Shown: positions 1 to 11,303 of the stretch, piece by piece
Position numbering within the stretch: position 1 is the stretch's first letter
How the letters are laid out: each line of letters opens with the position of its first letter
Source: Megalobrama amblycephala
Lineage: Eukaryota; Chordata; Actinopteri; Cypriniformes; Xenocyprididae
Assembly: GCF_018812025.1 (NCBI RefSeq)
Contig: NC_063045.1
Span: 52,830,579-52,894,578 of the forward strand
Direction of reading: 5' to 3'
DNA: 64,000 bases
Notes under the pieces: model-generated
What the model was told of the DNA's origin: nothing
The model's input: only the letters and a program-made list of their open reading frames with translations
Database searches by the model: none
Position numbers and translations under genes: made by a program

Positions 1-665
1 AGATGGACTAAAAATGAACTCCCAAACCTTACTGCCAGATTCTGGAAGATGAATTCTTCAAAAAGTGGTACCTCTTGTCCTGGTGCTGGTCCTTCAGGAG
101 TCACTCTCAAGCTGTCTGTCCATAAGGTCTATAAAAACTCAGTCTTCATGTATTTTATAACACTTCAGCTTGTGATTCTTATTAAGAGAGCGGGTCATTT
201 TTTTAGGATTCTTTAGCTAACCTAAGTCTCTGAGATCCTGACACCTTGCACTTCTGGAGACTCCAGGTAGGTTGCAGTTCTGGAAAATGGTGGCGCTGGA
301 GACTAAAGGGTTCCTGATGGTTTCACACTTAATTCTTCACCTTAATTCTTAATTATTTTGCAGTTAACATTTGTCTTTTCTTCTCCAGCTGTTTTAGTAT
401 GACCCTGCTGACCCAATGAGCATTTTGCTGTCCCTTGGTCATGCTTTAACTTTGCAATTTCTGCATTAGTATTGCGTCCTTCTTATGAGTATTTATTAAT
501 TTTTTACTTTTCTCTCTGAGTTAAATCTCTTTTTTGGCTCATTTTGCCTGTAAAAGAAAACCTGCCTAATAATTCTGCACACCTGAATATACGGCATTTT
601 TCATTTCCAGCCTTCATGAACAATTATATATCACTTATAAATGATTAAAAACAATATTAATAGTA

Positions 666-2212
666 CACTGCGTTCCAAATTATTATGCAATTGACATATC
701 AGTAAGATTTCAGTACAATAAACATTCAGATTTTAGTTTTTCTAAGAAAATGTTTGTTTGTTTATTTATCCATGTCTTTTTAGATAACTGGTATCAATCT
801 CAGACAAAATAATTTGCTAGGTCTATGGAAACCCTACTTAGAGGTTGTTCCACATTATTAAGCAAGTCACAGTTCTTATGCAATATGGGGAGGAAGAAAG
901 ATCTTTCTGAAGATGAAAAGCATGAAATGGTGCAATGTTGTGCAAAAGGCACGAAAACAACTAATATTGTGTGAAACTGAATGGAGATTATCGAATTATC
1001 ATAAGATTTGTGAGTGATTTAGAGCACAGCAGAACTCGGTCAGATAAAGGCTTATTGAGGAAAGTTCCTGTCAAAAAAATGTATTGTATTAAAAGGGCAG
1101 CTATAAAAAAAGCCAGTGTTGAGCAGCAAACAGGTATTTGAAGCTGCTGGTGTCTCTGGAGTCTTGAGAACCTCACCATGCAGGCTGGCAGTTGTGTGTA
1201 AAGATGCATTTTAGACACCACTAACCAAACCTAACAAAGAGAAACATTTACAGTGGGTTTAGAAATACATTTTCAAACAGTTTTATTGCTGTGGTGTTTT
1301 TTGCAGCATGGGATAGAGCATAGTGCATTGTACAATAGTGCATTGTACTATGCACTATCCTCCTTTTTATACCATAGCTGAAAATGGCCAGTTATGAACT
1401 CCACACATCTTGCAAAAGTCATTTTAATACCCTCCATCTCACTTCCCAGTATTCCAGCCCAAATCATCACCCACCAGCTCCTTGCTGACGTCGCAGTCTT
1501 GTTGGAACGTGGTGGCCATTCACCAACCATCCAGAAATCCATCCATTTAGACCATGCATTGTAGTACGGCATTAGTCAGTGAATAAAACTATTTAAAAAT
1601 GAGTCTTCATGTATTTCTAAACCCACTGTAAATGTTTCTCTTTGTGAGGTTTGGTTTGGAGTGGCTGAAATGCATCTTTACACACAACTGCCAGCCAGCA
1701 TGGAGAGCTTCTTGAGACTCCAGAGACACCAGCAGCTTCAAATACCTGTTTGCTGCTCAACACTGGCTTTTTTATAGCTGCCTTTTTAATACAATTAATT
1801 TTTTTAACAGGAACTTTCCTCAATAAGCCTTTATCTGACCGAGTTCTGCTGTGCTCTAAATCACTCACAAATCTTATGATAATTCGATAATCTCCATTCA
1901 GTTTCACACAATATTAGTTGTTTTCATGCCTTTTGCACAACATTGCACCATTTCATGCTTTTCATCTTCAATAAGATCTTTCTTCCTCCCCATATTTCAT
2001 GAGAACTGTGACTTGCTTAATAATGTGGAACAACCTCTAAGTAGGGTTTCCATAGATCTGGCAAATTATTTTGTCTGAGATTGATTCCAGTTATCTAAAA
2101 AGACATGGATAAATAAACGAACAAACATTTTCTTAGAAAAACTAAAATCTGAATGTTTATTGTACAGAAATCTTACTGATTTGTCTCTTGCATAATAATT
2201 TGGAACGCAGTG
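666..2212. mobile_element. Nested Tc1/mariner-type foldback element with long inverted arms
   Basis: The element starts 'cactgcgttccaaattatta' and ends with the reverse complement of that sequence. It is flanked on both sides by TA (664-665 and 2213-2214). Comparison with uninterrupted copies of the host repeat shows that removing it and one TA restores the host exactly. The arms (about 666-1260 and 1617-2212) are reverse complements over roughly 600 bp, so a transcript would fold into a long hairpin. The centre carries a transposase fragment on the minus strand. Confidence 0.85.
1348..1572 (-). pseudogene. Tc1/mariner transposase fragment
   Basis: A 74-residue minus-strand reading in the centre of the foldback contains 'WWVMIWAGILGSE', like the 'VMVWAGI' block between the first and second catalytic aspartates of Tc1/mariner transposases. 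A string of W/P/R residues of the kind seen near this block precedes it. No DNA-binding domain and no complete DDE triad remain, so the fragment cannot encode an enzyme. It shows that the foldback arose from an autonomous Tc1-like ancestor. Confidence 0.55.
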
Positions 2213-2309
2213 TAGTTATTAAGATTGATATGGATTGGAATTGGTAAAATGTGCTTGGAAAAAAAATATGATCAGAAAATCAACTTGCCTAATAATTCTG
2301 CACACAGTG

Positions 2310-3346
2310 TAATTTCTAGTTCATTAAGTGAATTACAAATAGTTACAAGTAATTATCATATGTCAATATTTATAAAGTCTCCTACAATAATTCCATGACT
2401 TTACATTTACAAAAAGATTTTTGTCATATTTTCCTCTAAAAATATCCTTGATCAGATAAATTTTCATGTGATGCAAATAACTTGTTTTCCTTATTTGACA
2501 TTTTTTTAAAATATTTTAAGTATGAACCTTGCTAAATTTTGTTAAAGGGTTAGTTCACTCAAAAATGAAAATTCTGCCATTAATTACTAACCCTTGTGTC
2601 GTTTCATAGAGATCCAAAGCAACTACAAATCCAAGGTCCAGAAAGGTAGGAAAAAGACATCAGTAAAGTAGACTCCAGTGGCTTAAACTCAATTTTTGAA
2701 GCGATGTGAGTGCTTAGTTTTAGTTCATTAGGTCATTATTTACTCATGCTGTTCAAAAACTTTGTTGTAATTTTTTTCCATGGAGCACAGAAGAAGTTTT
2801 TACATAGATTCTTCCCCATACAAGGACTGTCCAGTCTCCAAAATGGACAAAAAAGAAACAAAAACACCCCATAATAGTAGTTTACACTCCTACTCATGCT
2901 TTTTTCCAAATCTTCTGAAGGCATAATGATAACTTTTTATTCACTGTTAATCTTTACCCCGGCTGGAGCCTACAAATAAAAAATGATTTGTGTTGGGATG
3001 GAATTACTCAATTTCTGGTCTTTTCCTCACATAAAGCTATCATGCGGCTTTAGAAAAGTTATGTTCTGCGGAAGAAAGAAAGTCAGGTAGCCCCTGTTAT
3101 CTAGGCAAAGAATGCCAGCACTGGTTCTGCTGATGATCAACATGACCTGACAGTGTACATGCATTTCCATTGTTGTGGAGACAGAGTACACATTTTCATG
3201 CTGAATGCTGGTTTCTCATCCATCTCACACAGTTTTAACATTTAATTAGCATCTGCTTCACTCCAATTTTTTATTTAAGGTCAGTCAGTTTCCTGACTGC
3301 TTAGAAATGTCTGAAAAGCACATTTGTGTTTTTTCTAAGTGGTCAG
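2310..3346. other. Non-coding interval with a truncated TTAA-type MITE end
   Basis: At 2542-2575 the sequence TTAA followed by 'agggttagttcactc' matches the left terminus of the complete MITE at 11304-11523. No matching right terminus is present, so this copy is truncated. Nothing else supportable was seen. A 62-residue minus-strand ORF at 2736-2924 has no recognisable features. Confidence 0.5.
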
Positions 3347-3540
3347 TTCCCTTTTCGTGGGAACTATCGACGCTACGTCAGTGACGTGATGGGAATCCTC
3401 TGCATTTTTGTGTTCGTGAAGCACTATTGTATCCAACCAATGAGAGAACGTGACGTCAGAGGCGGGCGACGTTGCGGACCGGAGCGTATAAAGCATGCCC
3501 GGAAACAAAGAACGCTAGCTTCTGTTGTCTTCAGTAAGCG
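3347..3540. repeat. DIRS left inverted terminal repeat
   Basis: This block is reverse-complementary to about 8385-8530 with few mismatches. Shared stretches include 'gtgttcgtgaagcactattg' and 'gcatgcccggaaacaaagaa'. It contains a TATA-like 'gtataaagc' near 3486, so it probably supplies the promoter. Confidence 0.85.
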
Positions 3541-3654
3541 CTATTTGTATCTTGTCTGTCTTATTTACTGTTGTTTGTCTACCATCTCGCCAAAAAGTGA
3601 TCTCTTCGTCTGAGGACAAGAGTTTCCAGAAAGTGAATAAGACACATACACACA

Positions 3655-3663
3655 CAAAAAAAA

Positions 3664-3719
<56 letters not shown>
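3655..3719. repeat. A-run and (TA)n microsatellite in the DIRS leader
   Basis: A run of about 25 A is followed by about 19 TA units immediately before the gag-like ATG at 3720. It is open in one frame (Lys then Ile-Tyr repeats). This gives an artificial extension of the gag-like ORF back to 3525. Confidence 0.9.
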
Positions 3720-3721
<2 letters not shown>

Positions 3722-5087
3722 GACGGAAAGCCAGCGTTTCACTAAGTGTGCGCCTCCCTGTCCGCGATTCATCGTGGCAGGGGAAACACACGACATGTGT
3801 GTGAAGTGCCTGGGAGTTGAGCACGCACAGGCAGCTCTCGAGGGGGTTGTCTGTGTGCACTGCGAGTGGCTCACTCTCAGGACGCTGCGCTCACGCCGGG
3901 CGCTCTTTGAGGAGGGCGCCGCGGCGAGTGTTCCCCGCGGGTCTGGTCCCGCTGCTGCCGAGGCACAGCGAAGACTGCACTCGTGGGGTTCACAAATGGA
4001 TCTAGCAGAGGGGGGAGAGACGGGCTCTGCCTTATCGCTCCCCTTACCTGCTAGATCTAGTGTCTCTCCTTTGGTGGTGGAAGCACGCACTGCGGTTTCT
4101 TCCCCTCAAAGGGAGGCACCGGCACTGAATATATCTTCCTCCGAGGAGGTTGATGTTGAAGGTGTCGAGGGTGGTGATGAGGGACCGTCATCCTCATCTC
4201 CAGCCCATGAGGAGCTTATGGAGGTAGTGACCCGGGCAGTAGAGAAACTGAATATAAGCTGGCCCGTGGAGGAAAGCGTTCCTAAAGTTAAAAGCAAGTT
4301 AGATGAACGCTTCCTCCCAGCTAGGTCACTACCCCAGCGTCGGGGACTGCCGTTCTTTCCCGACCTCCACACCGAGGTGTCAAGGTCGTGGAATAGACCC
4401 GTGCAGTACCGTGTCTTCAGCCCAAAGACATCAATGTACAGCAACATCACTGGGCTGAAGCAACACGGTTATGGGGCGATGCCTCAGGTTGAGGAGACGC
4501 TTGCGAGCTATCTCTCGCCTGAGTCGGCATCGTCCCTGAAATCCCCGACGTTGCCCACCAGACCTCTAAAGCAAACATCGAATCTGGTGGGCAAGGCTTA
4601 TTCGGCAGCGGGTCAGGCTGCGGCATGTCTGCACATAATGTCCATACTGCAGGCATACCAAGCTGATCTTCTGGGGGAAATTGACGAGAGTGGGGAGGTC
4701 ACCTTTGAGACCATTCAAGAGCTGAGGAAAGCCACAGATTTAGCTCTCCATGCCACCAAGGAGACGGCCAAGTCAGTAGGCCGCTCTATGGCAGCCCTGG
4801 TGGTTACGGAGAGACATCTATGGCTCAATCTTGCTGACATCAAGGATAAGGACAAACATATCCTTATGGCGTTCCAGAGATTCCTCTCCCGAAAATCTCA
4901 TCCCCCTGAGGCTGCTGGGCGGGGGCAGCCTCAGCCGACAGCCGGCTCCTCGGGACACAGGTCCCAGCAAAAGGCTAGTGTGGCCGCCCGTGCTCCCCCG
5001 CGGAAAGCTTGGGGACCGGAGCGTGCTGCACAGCCGAAGCCTTCCGGGGGTAGGGCGGATCTGACGCTCATGGGCCAGGGTTTCTGA
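3720..5087 (+). CDS. DIRS gag-like protein
   Basis: This ORF of about 455 codons uses the ATG directly after the microsatellite; the open frame upstream is simple repeat and unlikely to be translated. Near the N terminus there is a cysteine/histidine cluster (C-P-x-C-P, then 'HDMCVKCLGVEHA' and 'VCVHC') resembling the zinc-knuckle-like region of fish DIRS first ORFs. The middle is acidic and serine-rich ('SSSEEVDVEGVEGGDEG'). The C-terminal third is mostly helical in composition and ends in a basic, proline/glutamine-rich tail. By position and composition it is the nucleocapsid-type protein that packages element RNA. It is the only uninterrupted ORF of the element. The assignment rests on context and the Cys/His block, not on a catalytic motif. 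Confidence 0.7.
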
Positions 5088-5177
5088 GGGCAGCCCCCTC
5101 CGAAGGAGTTCGACGATTAATTTCTATCGTTCCCCATCGGTGCCCTCAAGGGACTGTTCTGCCAACCCTGCCACCCA

Positions 5178-7203
5178 GTGTGCGACAGGGCAGTCCCTGT
5201 CGATCCTCCGAGGAGGGTCGGCCAGCACGTGATTCGCTTATCTGCCGGTGCGCCGCGTCAGATAAACGAGCCAAGTGCTCAAAAAACACCAGAGACCAGT
5301 CTCGAGAGGCTGGTTCCCTTAGTAGAATTTTTGGAGGAATGGAAATGTCTTCCAAATATTTCGAAATGGGTGCTGCTCATGGTAGAACAGGGCTACAGAA
5401 TTCAGTTCGGTTCTCGTCCGCCCAGGTTCAGTGGAGTGATTCACACAGTGGTAGCTCCAGAGCAGTCTCTGGTAATGGAACAAGAAGTTACGACGCTTTT
5501 GCAAAAAGGGGCTATAGAACGGGTTCCCTCTCCCAGCAAAATGTCGGGCTTTTACAGCCGCTACTTCATTGTTCCAAAGAAGGATGGAGGGTTGCGTCCG
5601 ATTCTCGATTTACGTATTCTAAATTGATCTGTAAAGAGGTTGAAGTTCAAGATGCTTACACTCAAACAGATTATTCCACAGATCAGATCCGAGGACTGGT
5701 TTGTGGCGATAGATCTGAAGGACGCATATTTCCACATATCCATCCATCCTTCTCACAGGAAGTTCCTCAGGTTTGCTTTCGGGGGCGAAGCATACCAATA
5801 CAAGGTTCTTCCCTTCGGCCTATCTCTATCACCCCACACGTTCACAAAGTGCGTGGATGCAGCCTTGGCTCCTCTGAGACTCCAGGGCATCCGCGTGCTG
5901 AACTATATCGACGATTGGTTGATTTTAGCTCAAACAGAACGTCTGGCAGCTCAACATCGAGATGTTGTGCTGTCGCACATGAAGAAGCTTGGGCTGAGGC
6001 TCAATGCCAAGAAAAGTGTGCTGGTTCCGAGTCAGGTTGCCAACTATCTTGGGGTAATCTGGGATTCGATCTCGATGCGGGCGCAATTGTCTCCCGCTCG
6101 TGTGACATCCATTCTCGGGGCCGTGAATGGGGTGAAGTTAGGCCGGTCACTCACTGTAAAACAGTTTCAGAGACTGTTGGGTCTGATGGCAGCTGCGTCC
6201 AACGTTGTTACTTTTGGCCTTCTGCACATGAGACCCTTACAGTGGTGGCTCAGGACCAAGGGGTTTTCTCCGAGGGGAAATCCTTTTCGCATGATCAAAG
6301 TCACGCGGCGGTGCCTTCGTGCTCTGGTCATGTGGAAAAAGCCTTGGTTCCTGTCCCAGGGACCCATGTTGGGAACTTCATGCCGTCGCGTAATGCTTAC
6401 GACAGATGCGTCCCTCACGGGCTGGGGAGCGATCATGAGTGGTCGCTCAGCTCAGGGTCGTTGGGAGGTACACCAGCTCTCTTGGCACATAAATCGGCTG
6501 GAGATGCTGGCAGTGTTTCAGGCTCTGAAGCACTTCCTCCCCGACCTGAGGGGCCACCATGTGTTGATTCAGACAGACAACACTACGGTGGTCTCCTACA
6601 TAAATCACCTACATAAATCACCAAGGGGGATTGCGGTCTCGTCCACTATGCAAATTAGTCAGTCGCATCCTCCTGTGGACCCAAGGGAAATTACTCTCGC
6701 TGAGGGCGGCGTATATTCCGGGGTATTTGAATATGGGGGCGGACGCTCTGTCGAGGCAGAGCGCGAGTCCAGGGGAATGGAAGTTTCACTCCGAGGTAGT
6801 GGAGCTTATATGGAAAACATTCGGTCGAGCGGAAGTCGATCTCTTTGCCACAGAGGAGTCAACTCATTGCCCTCTGTGGTACTCTCTGAGGCACCCTGCT
6901 CTCCTGGGGTTGGATGCCATGATACAGACGTGGCCGAGGCGACGCCTGTATGCTTTTCCCCCAGTCTCTCTGCTCCCGGGAGTTCTGGACAAAGTCCGTC
7001 AGGAAGGGGTAGACTTAGTTTTGGTGGCTCCTTTCTGGCCGACGAGAATATGGTTTGCGGACCTAGTATCGCTTCTTCACGGCTCTCCTCTGCAGCTTCC
7101 AGTCAGACAGGATCTCCTGTCCCAAGCGGGTGGCATGATTTTACATCCCCGTCCAGAAATGTGGAAACTATGGGCCTGGCCTCTGAGGGGGCAAGGCTCA
7201 TAG
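5178..7203 (+). pseudogene. DIRS reverse transcriptase / RNase H, broken by a stop and a frameshift
   Basis: The reverse transcriptase shows 'YFIVPKKDGGLRPILDLR' (about 5558-5612), 'FVAIDLKDAYFHI' (about 5700) and the catalytic box 'YIDDWLILA' (about 5903-5930). RNase H follows, with 'LTTDASLTGWGAIM' (about 6397), a Glu in 'INRLEMLAVFQALK' and an Asp in 'IQTDNTTVVSYINH'. The frame starting at 5178 meets an in-frame TGA at 5625-5627 just after the 'LDLRILN' block. It reopens at once, which fits a single CGA-to-TGA change. At 6595-6622 a 13-bp direct duplication ('cctacataaatca' twice) shifts the remainder into another frame, which continues to 7203. The true start codon is uncertain. The enzyme would copy element RNA into DNA; this copy cannot make it. 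Confidence 0.85.
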
Positions 7204-8150
7204 AATCTGGTCTCCCAACTGAGGTTGTGGAGACCATCCTTCAGTCCAGAGCTCCATCTACAAGGAAGCTTTATATGTATAAGTGGAAGGTTTTCTCTAC
7301 GTGGTGTAATCATTATAGGGTGGACCCGGTCCAGTCTTCTATCAGCCATGTGCTTCAATTCCTTCAAGAAAAGCTTTCAGAAGGTTTAACTCATTCCACA
7401 TTAAAAGTGTATGTTGCTGCTATCTCGGCCTATCATATTCCTATGGGGGGTGTCTCGGTAGGTCGAGACCCCTTAGTTGTTCGCTTCCTTCGTGGTGCAC
7501 TGAGGTTGAGGCCTTCAGTACGCCCAAAATCTCCGACCTGGGACTTAGCCATTGTGTTACAAGGGTTGGCTGAGGCGCCCTTTGAACCTTTGGAAGAGGT
7601 GTCAGATAAAATGCTCACATTGAAGACTGTGTTTTTACTGGCCATCTCATCCCTGAAAAGGATAGGTGACCTTCAAGCTCTTTCGGTTTTACCATCATGT
7701 TTAGAGTTTGCACCAGGCATGGTTAAGGCCTTTCTACATTCAAGGCCTGGTTACATACCTAAGGTCCCCACTAGGGTCCCAGGTCCTATTGTTTTGGAGG
7801 CTTTTTATCCCCCTCCCTTCTCTAATCCGGATCAGGAAAAACTTAATCTGCTGTGCCCTGTGAGGGTGTTGGATGCATATGTTCACAGAGCTGCCCTGTG
7901 GAGAAAGTCAGATCAACTGTTCGTATGTTACGGGTCCCGAGTCGAGGGGGCCCAGCGTCCAAGCAAAGGATGAGTAAGTGGGTGGTTGAGGCCATCACAT
8001 TGTCTTATAAAGCCCAGGGCGCCCGTCCGTTGGACGTCAGGGCACACTCAACTCGAGGATGGTTGCTTCAAGAGCTCATAGTAGGAGTTTCCTTGCTGAT
8101 ATCTGTGGTGCTGATGGTCATCCCAGCACACCTTCATCAGATTTTATAAC
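7140..8150 (+). pseudogene. DIRS tyrosine recombinase, broken at its 3' end
   Basis: This frame overlaps the end of the RNase H frame. It begins with an N-terminal core-binding-like region ('RAPSTRKLYMYKWKVFSTWC', about 7249-7308, then 'THSTLKVYVAAISAYH'). The catalytic domain shows the first Arg box ('AISSLKRIGDLQAL', about 7636-7680). Near 7945-7965 the frame shifts. The HxxR box ('RAHSTRG', about 8037-8057) is read in the new frame, and the expected catalytic Tyr context ('FYNL', about 8139) lies in yet another frame. At least two indels therefore disable it. In DIRS elements this enzyme integrates a circular DNA copy without making target duplications. Confidence 0.8.
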
Positions 8151-8221
8151 TTAATGTGAGTATTATTGGGTCTTTGGTGTTACAATAGCAGCCAGGCACT
8201 CGGAGCACGGCGTAGTTGGGA

Positions 8222-8334
8222 CAGCGTTCCCATCACGTCACTGACGTAGCGTCGATAGTTCCCACGAAAGGGAACGTCTTGGGTTACAGGTGTAACCCTT
8301 GTTCCCTGAGTAAGGGAACGAGACGCTACGTCAC
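8222..8334. repeat. DIRS internal complementary region
   Basis: The block 8224-8275 is the reverse complement of the element's left end. The adjoining block, about 8276-8334, is the reverse complement of its right end. The two are fused head to tail. In DIRS biology this region is the splint that lets the linear cDNA close into a circle. Confidence 0.8.
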
Positions 8335-8384
8335 GTTGCCGTACCTCCAGCATGCCTGGAGCGCTTACTTCAGACATATCACAG

Positions 8385-8584
8385 AAGCTAGCGTTCTTTG
8401 TTTCCGGGCATGCTTTATACGTTCCGGTCCACGACGTCGCCCGCCTCTGACGTCACGTTCTCTCATTGGTTGGATACAATAGTGCTTCACGAACACAAAA
8501 ATGCAGAGGATTCCCATCACGATACTGACGTAGCGTCTCGTTCCCTTACTCAGGGAACAAGGGTTACACCCGTAACCCAAGACG
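8385..8584. repeat. DIRS right inverted terminal repeat
   Basis: This is the inverse of 3347-3540. It ends in a unique extension ('cagggaacaagggttacac' and following) that is found again, inverted, in the internal complementary region. Confidence 0.85.
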
Positions 8585-10035
8585 TGTTGAATCAGTAATC
8601 AAATTATTATTTTTTTTTTCAACCTGACTCATGTACTCGGTATTAATTGATTTCAGTCAATAATTCTTTAATTATTCATTTTTGAATGTTCACAAAAACA
8701 CAGAATACATTTTGAAATTGATGTCAGGATGTTCCACATCAGTAATAATCACTAAGCCCACAACCAGGCAATAAAAACATTTTTAATGTTATTGGTCAGG
8801 AAGTTTCTGTTTTCTTTTTCTCTTGATTAATTGATCTGGTATTTGCTACTTCAGCAGCTTTAGTAATCAGCGTTATCTGATGTACACTGCATGCTGCATA
8901 GATGCCCATTAGTCAGCCAGATGGTTGTCATCATTTAATATGCTTGTTCTGGACATGCCTCTTTAATGAATTTGCAGCGATTATTCTGATTGGTGTCTAA
9001 AAATGAGCTAACTTTTTTGTTTGAACAAGTTGTTGAGTGCTGATGTTCCCTGATGGCCACATATGGATTTCAGTAATTGTGTGAAAAACATGTAATCTTG
9101 GTTGCAGAAGAGCAAAACTAATTTTGAAGTCACAGATTGAATGTTTTTTTTTTAATACTTTATTTTTGTTTTTCATAAACAGGGATCCATTGATAGCAGT
9201 GACAATAAGTTGTACTTTTATATCTGTTAAGTCTTTAAGTTAAGTTCGTAAACCCAAGTCATGTGTGCTGTACACACAAAAAAGAAAACAATAAATAACT
9301 GAATAATGAAATAAAAATTAATAAGTACATAAATATAAAACCCAAAAAAGTTTGGGGAAAAATACATGTAAATATATAAAAATGAATTAAAAATATGTAA
9401 TAATAATGAATATTAAATGCACACACATTGGGTTTCCATGTTTTATGAGGACTTTCCATAGGCGTAATGATTATTGTGCTGTAAAACTGTACATTCTATC
9501 CCCCTACACTAACCCTACCCCTAAACTAACCCATCACAGAAAACTTTCTGCTATTTTAGATTAAAAAAAAAAAAAAAAAAAGATAGTTCTGTATGATTTA
9601 TAAGCTTGTTTCCTCATGGGGACCCACAAATGTCCCCCACAAGGTCAAGATTTACTGGTATTACTATACTTGTGTGGACATTTGGTCCCCACAACATAGG
9701 AAATACACACACACACACACACACACATACACACACATGAACATATTTTCACTGACTTGCGCTTTCTAACAAGGGATACAACATTCAATCTGGTGTGTCA
9801 TTCAAACTTTTCCAACTAGCTTATACATATTTGATAGAAAAATTCATGTTTTTTTAGTTCTTGGTCGCCAAATATAGATTTAAACGAAGTCACAGACAGG
9901 CAGCACAAACAGAAAAAAAAAGTCTACTAAAAAGAGGAAAACAAACGAAAACAAAAGATAATATAACAAACGATAATATAATGGTTATATTGTGACTGGA
10001 TGTGATGTTTCTCTTCCTCTGTGTTTTGCATTCAG
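8585..10035. other. Non-coding, probably intron or upstream sequence; simple repeats
   Basis: No exon was recognised. It contains an A-run near 9564-9581, a (CA)n microsatellite at about 9701-9738, and a stretch from about 9430 to 9700 ('ggggacccacaaatgtcccc', 'tggtccccacaac'). A relative of that stretch recurs near 61330-61445. This is probably an old cyprinid repeat. Confidence 0.5.
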
Positions 10036-10160
10036 ACTCAGAGCTTAACAGTAAGGACGGTCTACTGGCCTGGGGTCAGTGTGAGAGAGTTCTGGGTCAG
10101 TTGACTGAGCTGTTACTTGCCCTGTTGGCTCAGCACTATATCCAGAGCAGCATATCTTAA
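10036..10160 (+). CDS. Probable last coding exon of an unidentified gene
   Basis: A strong acceptor (pyrimidine-rich 'tctcttcctctgtgttttgc' then attcag) precedes a 125-bp open segment that ends in TAA at 10158-10160. Its first two bases complete a split codon. The encoded tail includes 'LLAWGQCERVLGQLTELLLA', an amphipathic leucine-rich helix followed by a short polar end. An AATAAA at 10506-10511 could close the 3' UTR about 350 bp downstream. No preceding exon was found between the DIRS element and here. I do not recognise the protein. The human neighbours of RXFP2 (B3GLCT and FRY) are the obvious first comparisons, but I cannot match this tail to either from memory. Confidence 0.5.
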
Positions 10161-11303
10161 TTATTATTATTTTTTATCTTGTACATTTATTTTATCCTGT
10201 GCTAACTTTCTTTGACATCCAGTTGCAAAATGTGCCTATGAACTTTTTAAGCTGGTCAGCCACTATTATTAATTATCTAACTGGCTGACATAAATGAGGT
10301 TAGAAATTGCAGAAATGACTAGTCTTGTTAGCATCAGCAGGAATGGGCTGAAAATTACAAACCAGCAAGTAAGATCTTGCCATGTATGCTATCATTTTCC
10401 AGTATGTTTTTTATGAATTTATTGCTGTCTTGGAGTTTCCTGTATAAAATGTGAAAGAAGAAAATGTAACATATGATGTAAAACTATATGTGTGGACAAA
10501 GATGTAATAAATAATCATTTTAGAATAGTTAAAAATGAATAATAATTGTACAAATATATTTAAAATTAGAATCATAAAATTCAAATGAAGTCTGAACTAC
10601 TGGCTGGTGGACAGAAAGGTTTCTGTTGAGCCCTGGCGGCTAGAATTATTATATTGAAACACCTCTAAAACAACAGTATCAAAAATATTGTTCCATGTGG
10701 AGTTGTTTTTCATTACCAGCACTCTTGTACCTGTGGCATTATCTTCCTGACTTGAGGCTGTATGATGATGACATGGTGTTTATAAGCTGGAAGCTTTATT
10801 AATTTAGCCTGCGCTCTAAGCATTCATACAGTTTTCAGAATGATAAAAACTCGGCAAATTGGAGCAGTAAATTTGTGGTTCAAGAAAAGAATCTAGTTAT
10901 TTCAAACATTTTTTTAATAATAATAAATGTCAGTAACCTATAAGAGTGTGTGAATTGTTGTATACAGGCCTTAAAAAGTCTTAATTCACCCTTGCACAAA
11001 TTAAGGCATTTAGAAGGTCTTAAATCAGAGCAGAAAGTCTAAAATTCATAAAGTCATGGCATATAGCAAGTCAGGAGTTATAGCAAGCCTTAGTTCAATT
11101 AGGACATTTAAGTCGTTTTTATAAACGTATCCTAGACAAAAACATGTGTGCATCTTCAGACAAAACAATGGCACTGACATATTGTAAGAGATGTCAGTAC
11201 AAGTTGCTTTCAGTTAAAACTCTCAAACATGCATTTTAGTTTAGGACTAGCTTAAGCCTCGTCTGTGAAACCTGGGGTAAATGTTGCATGTGAAATAATT
11301 TAA
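10161..11303. other. Putative 3' UTR and intergenic sequence
   Basis: AT-rich sequence after the candidate terminal exon, with AATAAA at 10506. Otherwise no supported gene or mobile element was seen. Confidence 0.4.

Larger units (their letters stand above)
1..2309. mobile_element. Foldback Tc1/mariner-type element, copy A (cut by window start and by a nested element)
   Basis: Bases 1-663 and 2215-2309 match the right half of the two full copies at 47975-49505 and 54860-56381. The left arm lies outside the window. The match is interrupted at a TA by the nested element at 666-2212 and resumes with the expected 'gttattaagattgat'. The right terminus differs slightly from the other copies (ends 'cacagtg' instead of 'ctccctg') and is followed by TA, the usual Tc1/mariner target. 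It has no convincing coding capacity; apparent ORFs are readings of the hairpin arms. Confidence 0.8.
3347..8584 (+). mobile_element. DIRS-like tyrosine-recombinase retrotransposon, nearly full length
   Basis: All hallmarks of the DIRS order are present. There are inverted terminal repeats (3347-3540 against 8385-8584) and an internal complementary region near 8222-8334 that joins complements of the two outer ends. Three coding regions follow: gag-like, reverse transcriptase/RNase H, and tyrosine recombinase. There is no integrase and there are no LTRs. The joined-ends region fixes the boundaries: it reads across the right end ('cccaaga') into the left end ('ttccctttt' in reverse), the template expected for circular-intermediate replication. 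The coding regions carry a premature stop and frameshifts, so this copy is defective. Confidence 0.9.

Noticed and set aside
3515..4090. 191-residue minus-strand ORF opposite the gag-like gene
   Set aside because: It is a shadow of the DIRS coding strand and includes the microsatellite; no splice or family support.
5180..6616. 478-residue ORF overlapping the reverse transcriptase
   Set aside because: It is in a different frame from the one carrying the YIDD and RNase H motifs; composition is that of a shadow frame.
9701..9738. Direct-repeat array resembling a CRISPR
   Set aside because: It is a dinucleotide microsatellite in a vertebrate genome; there are no spacers.
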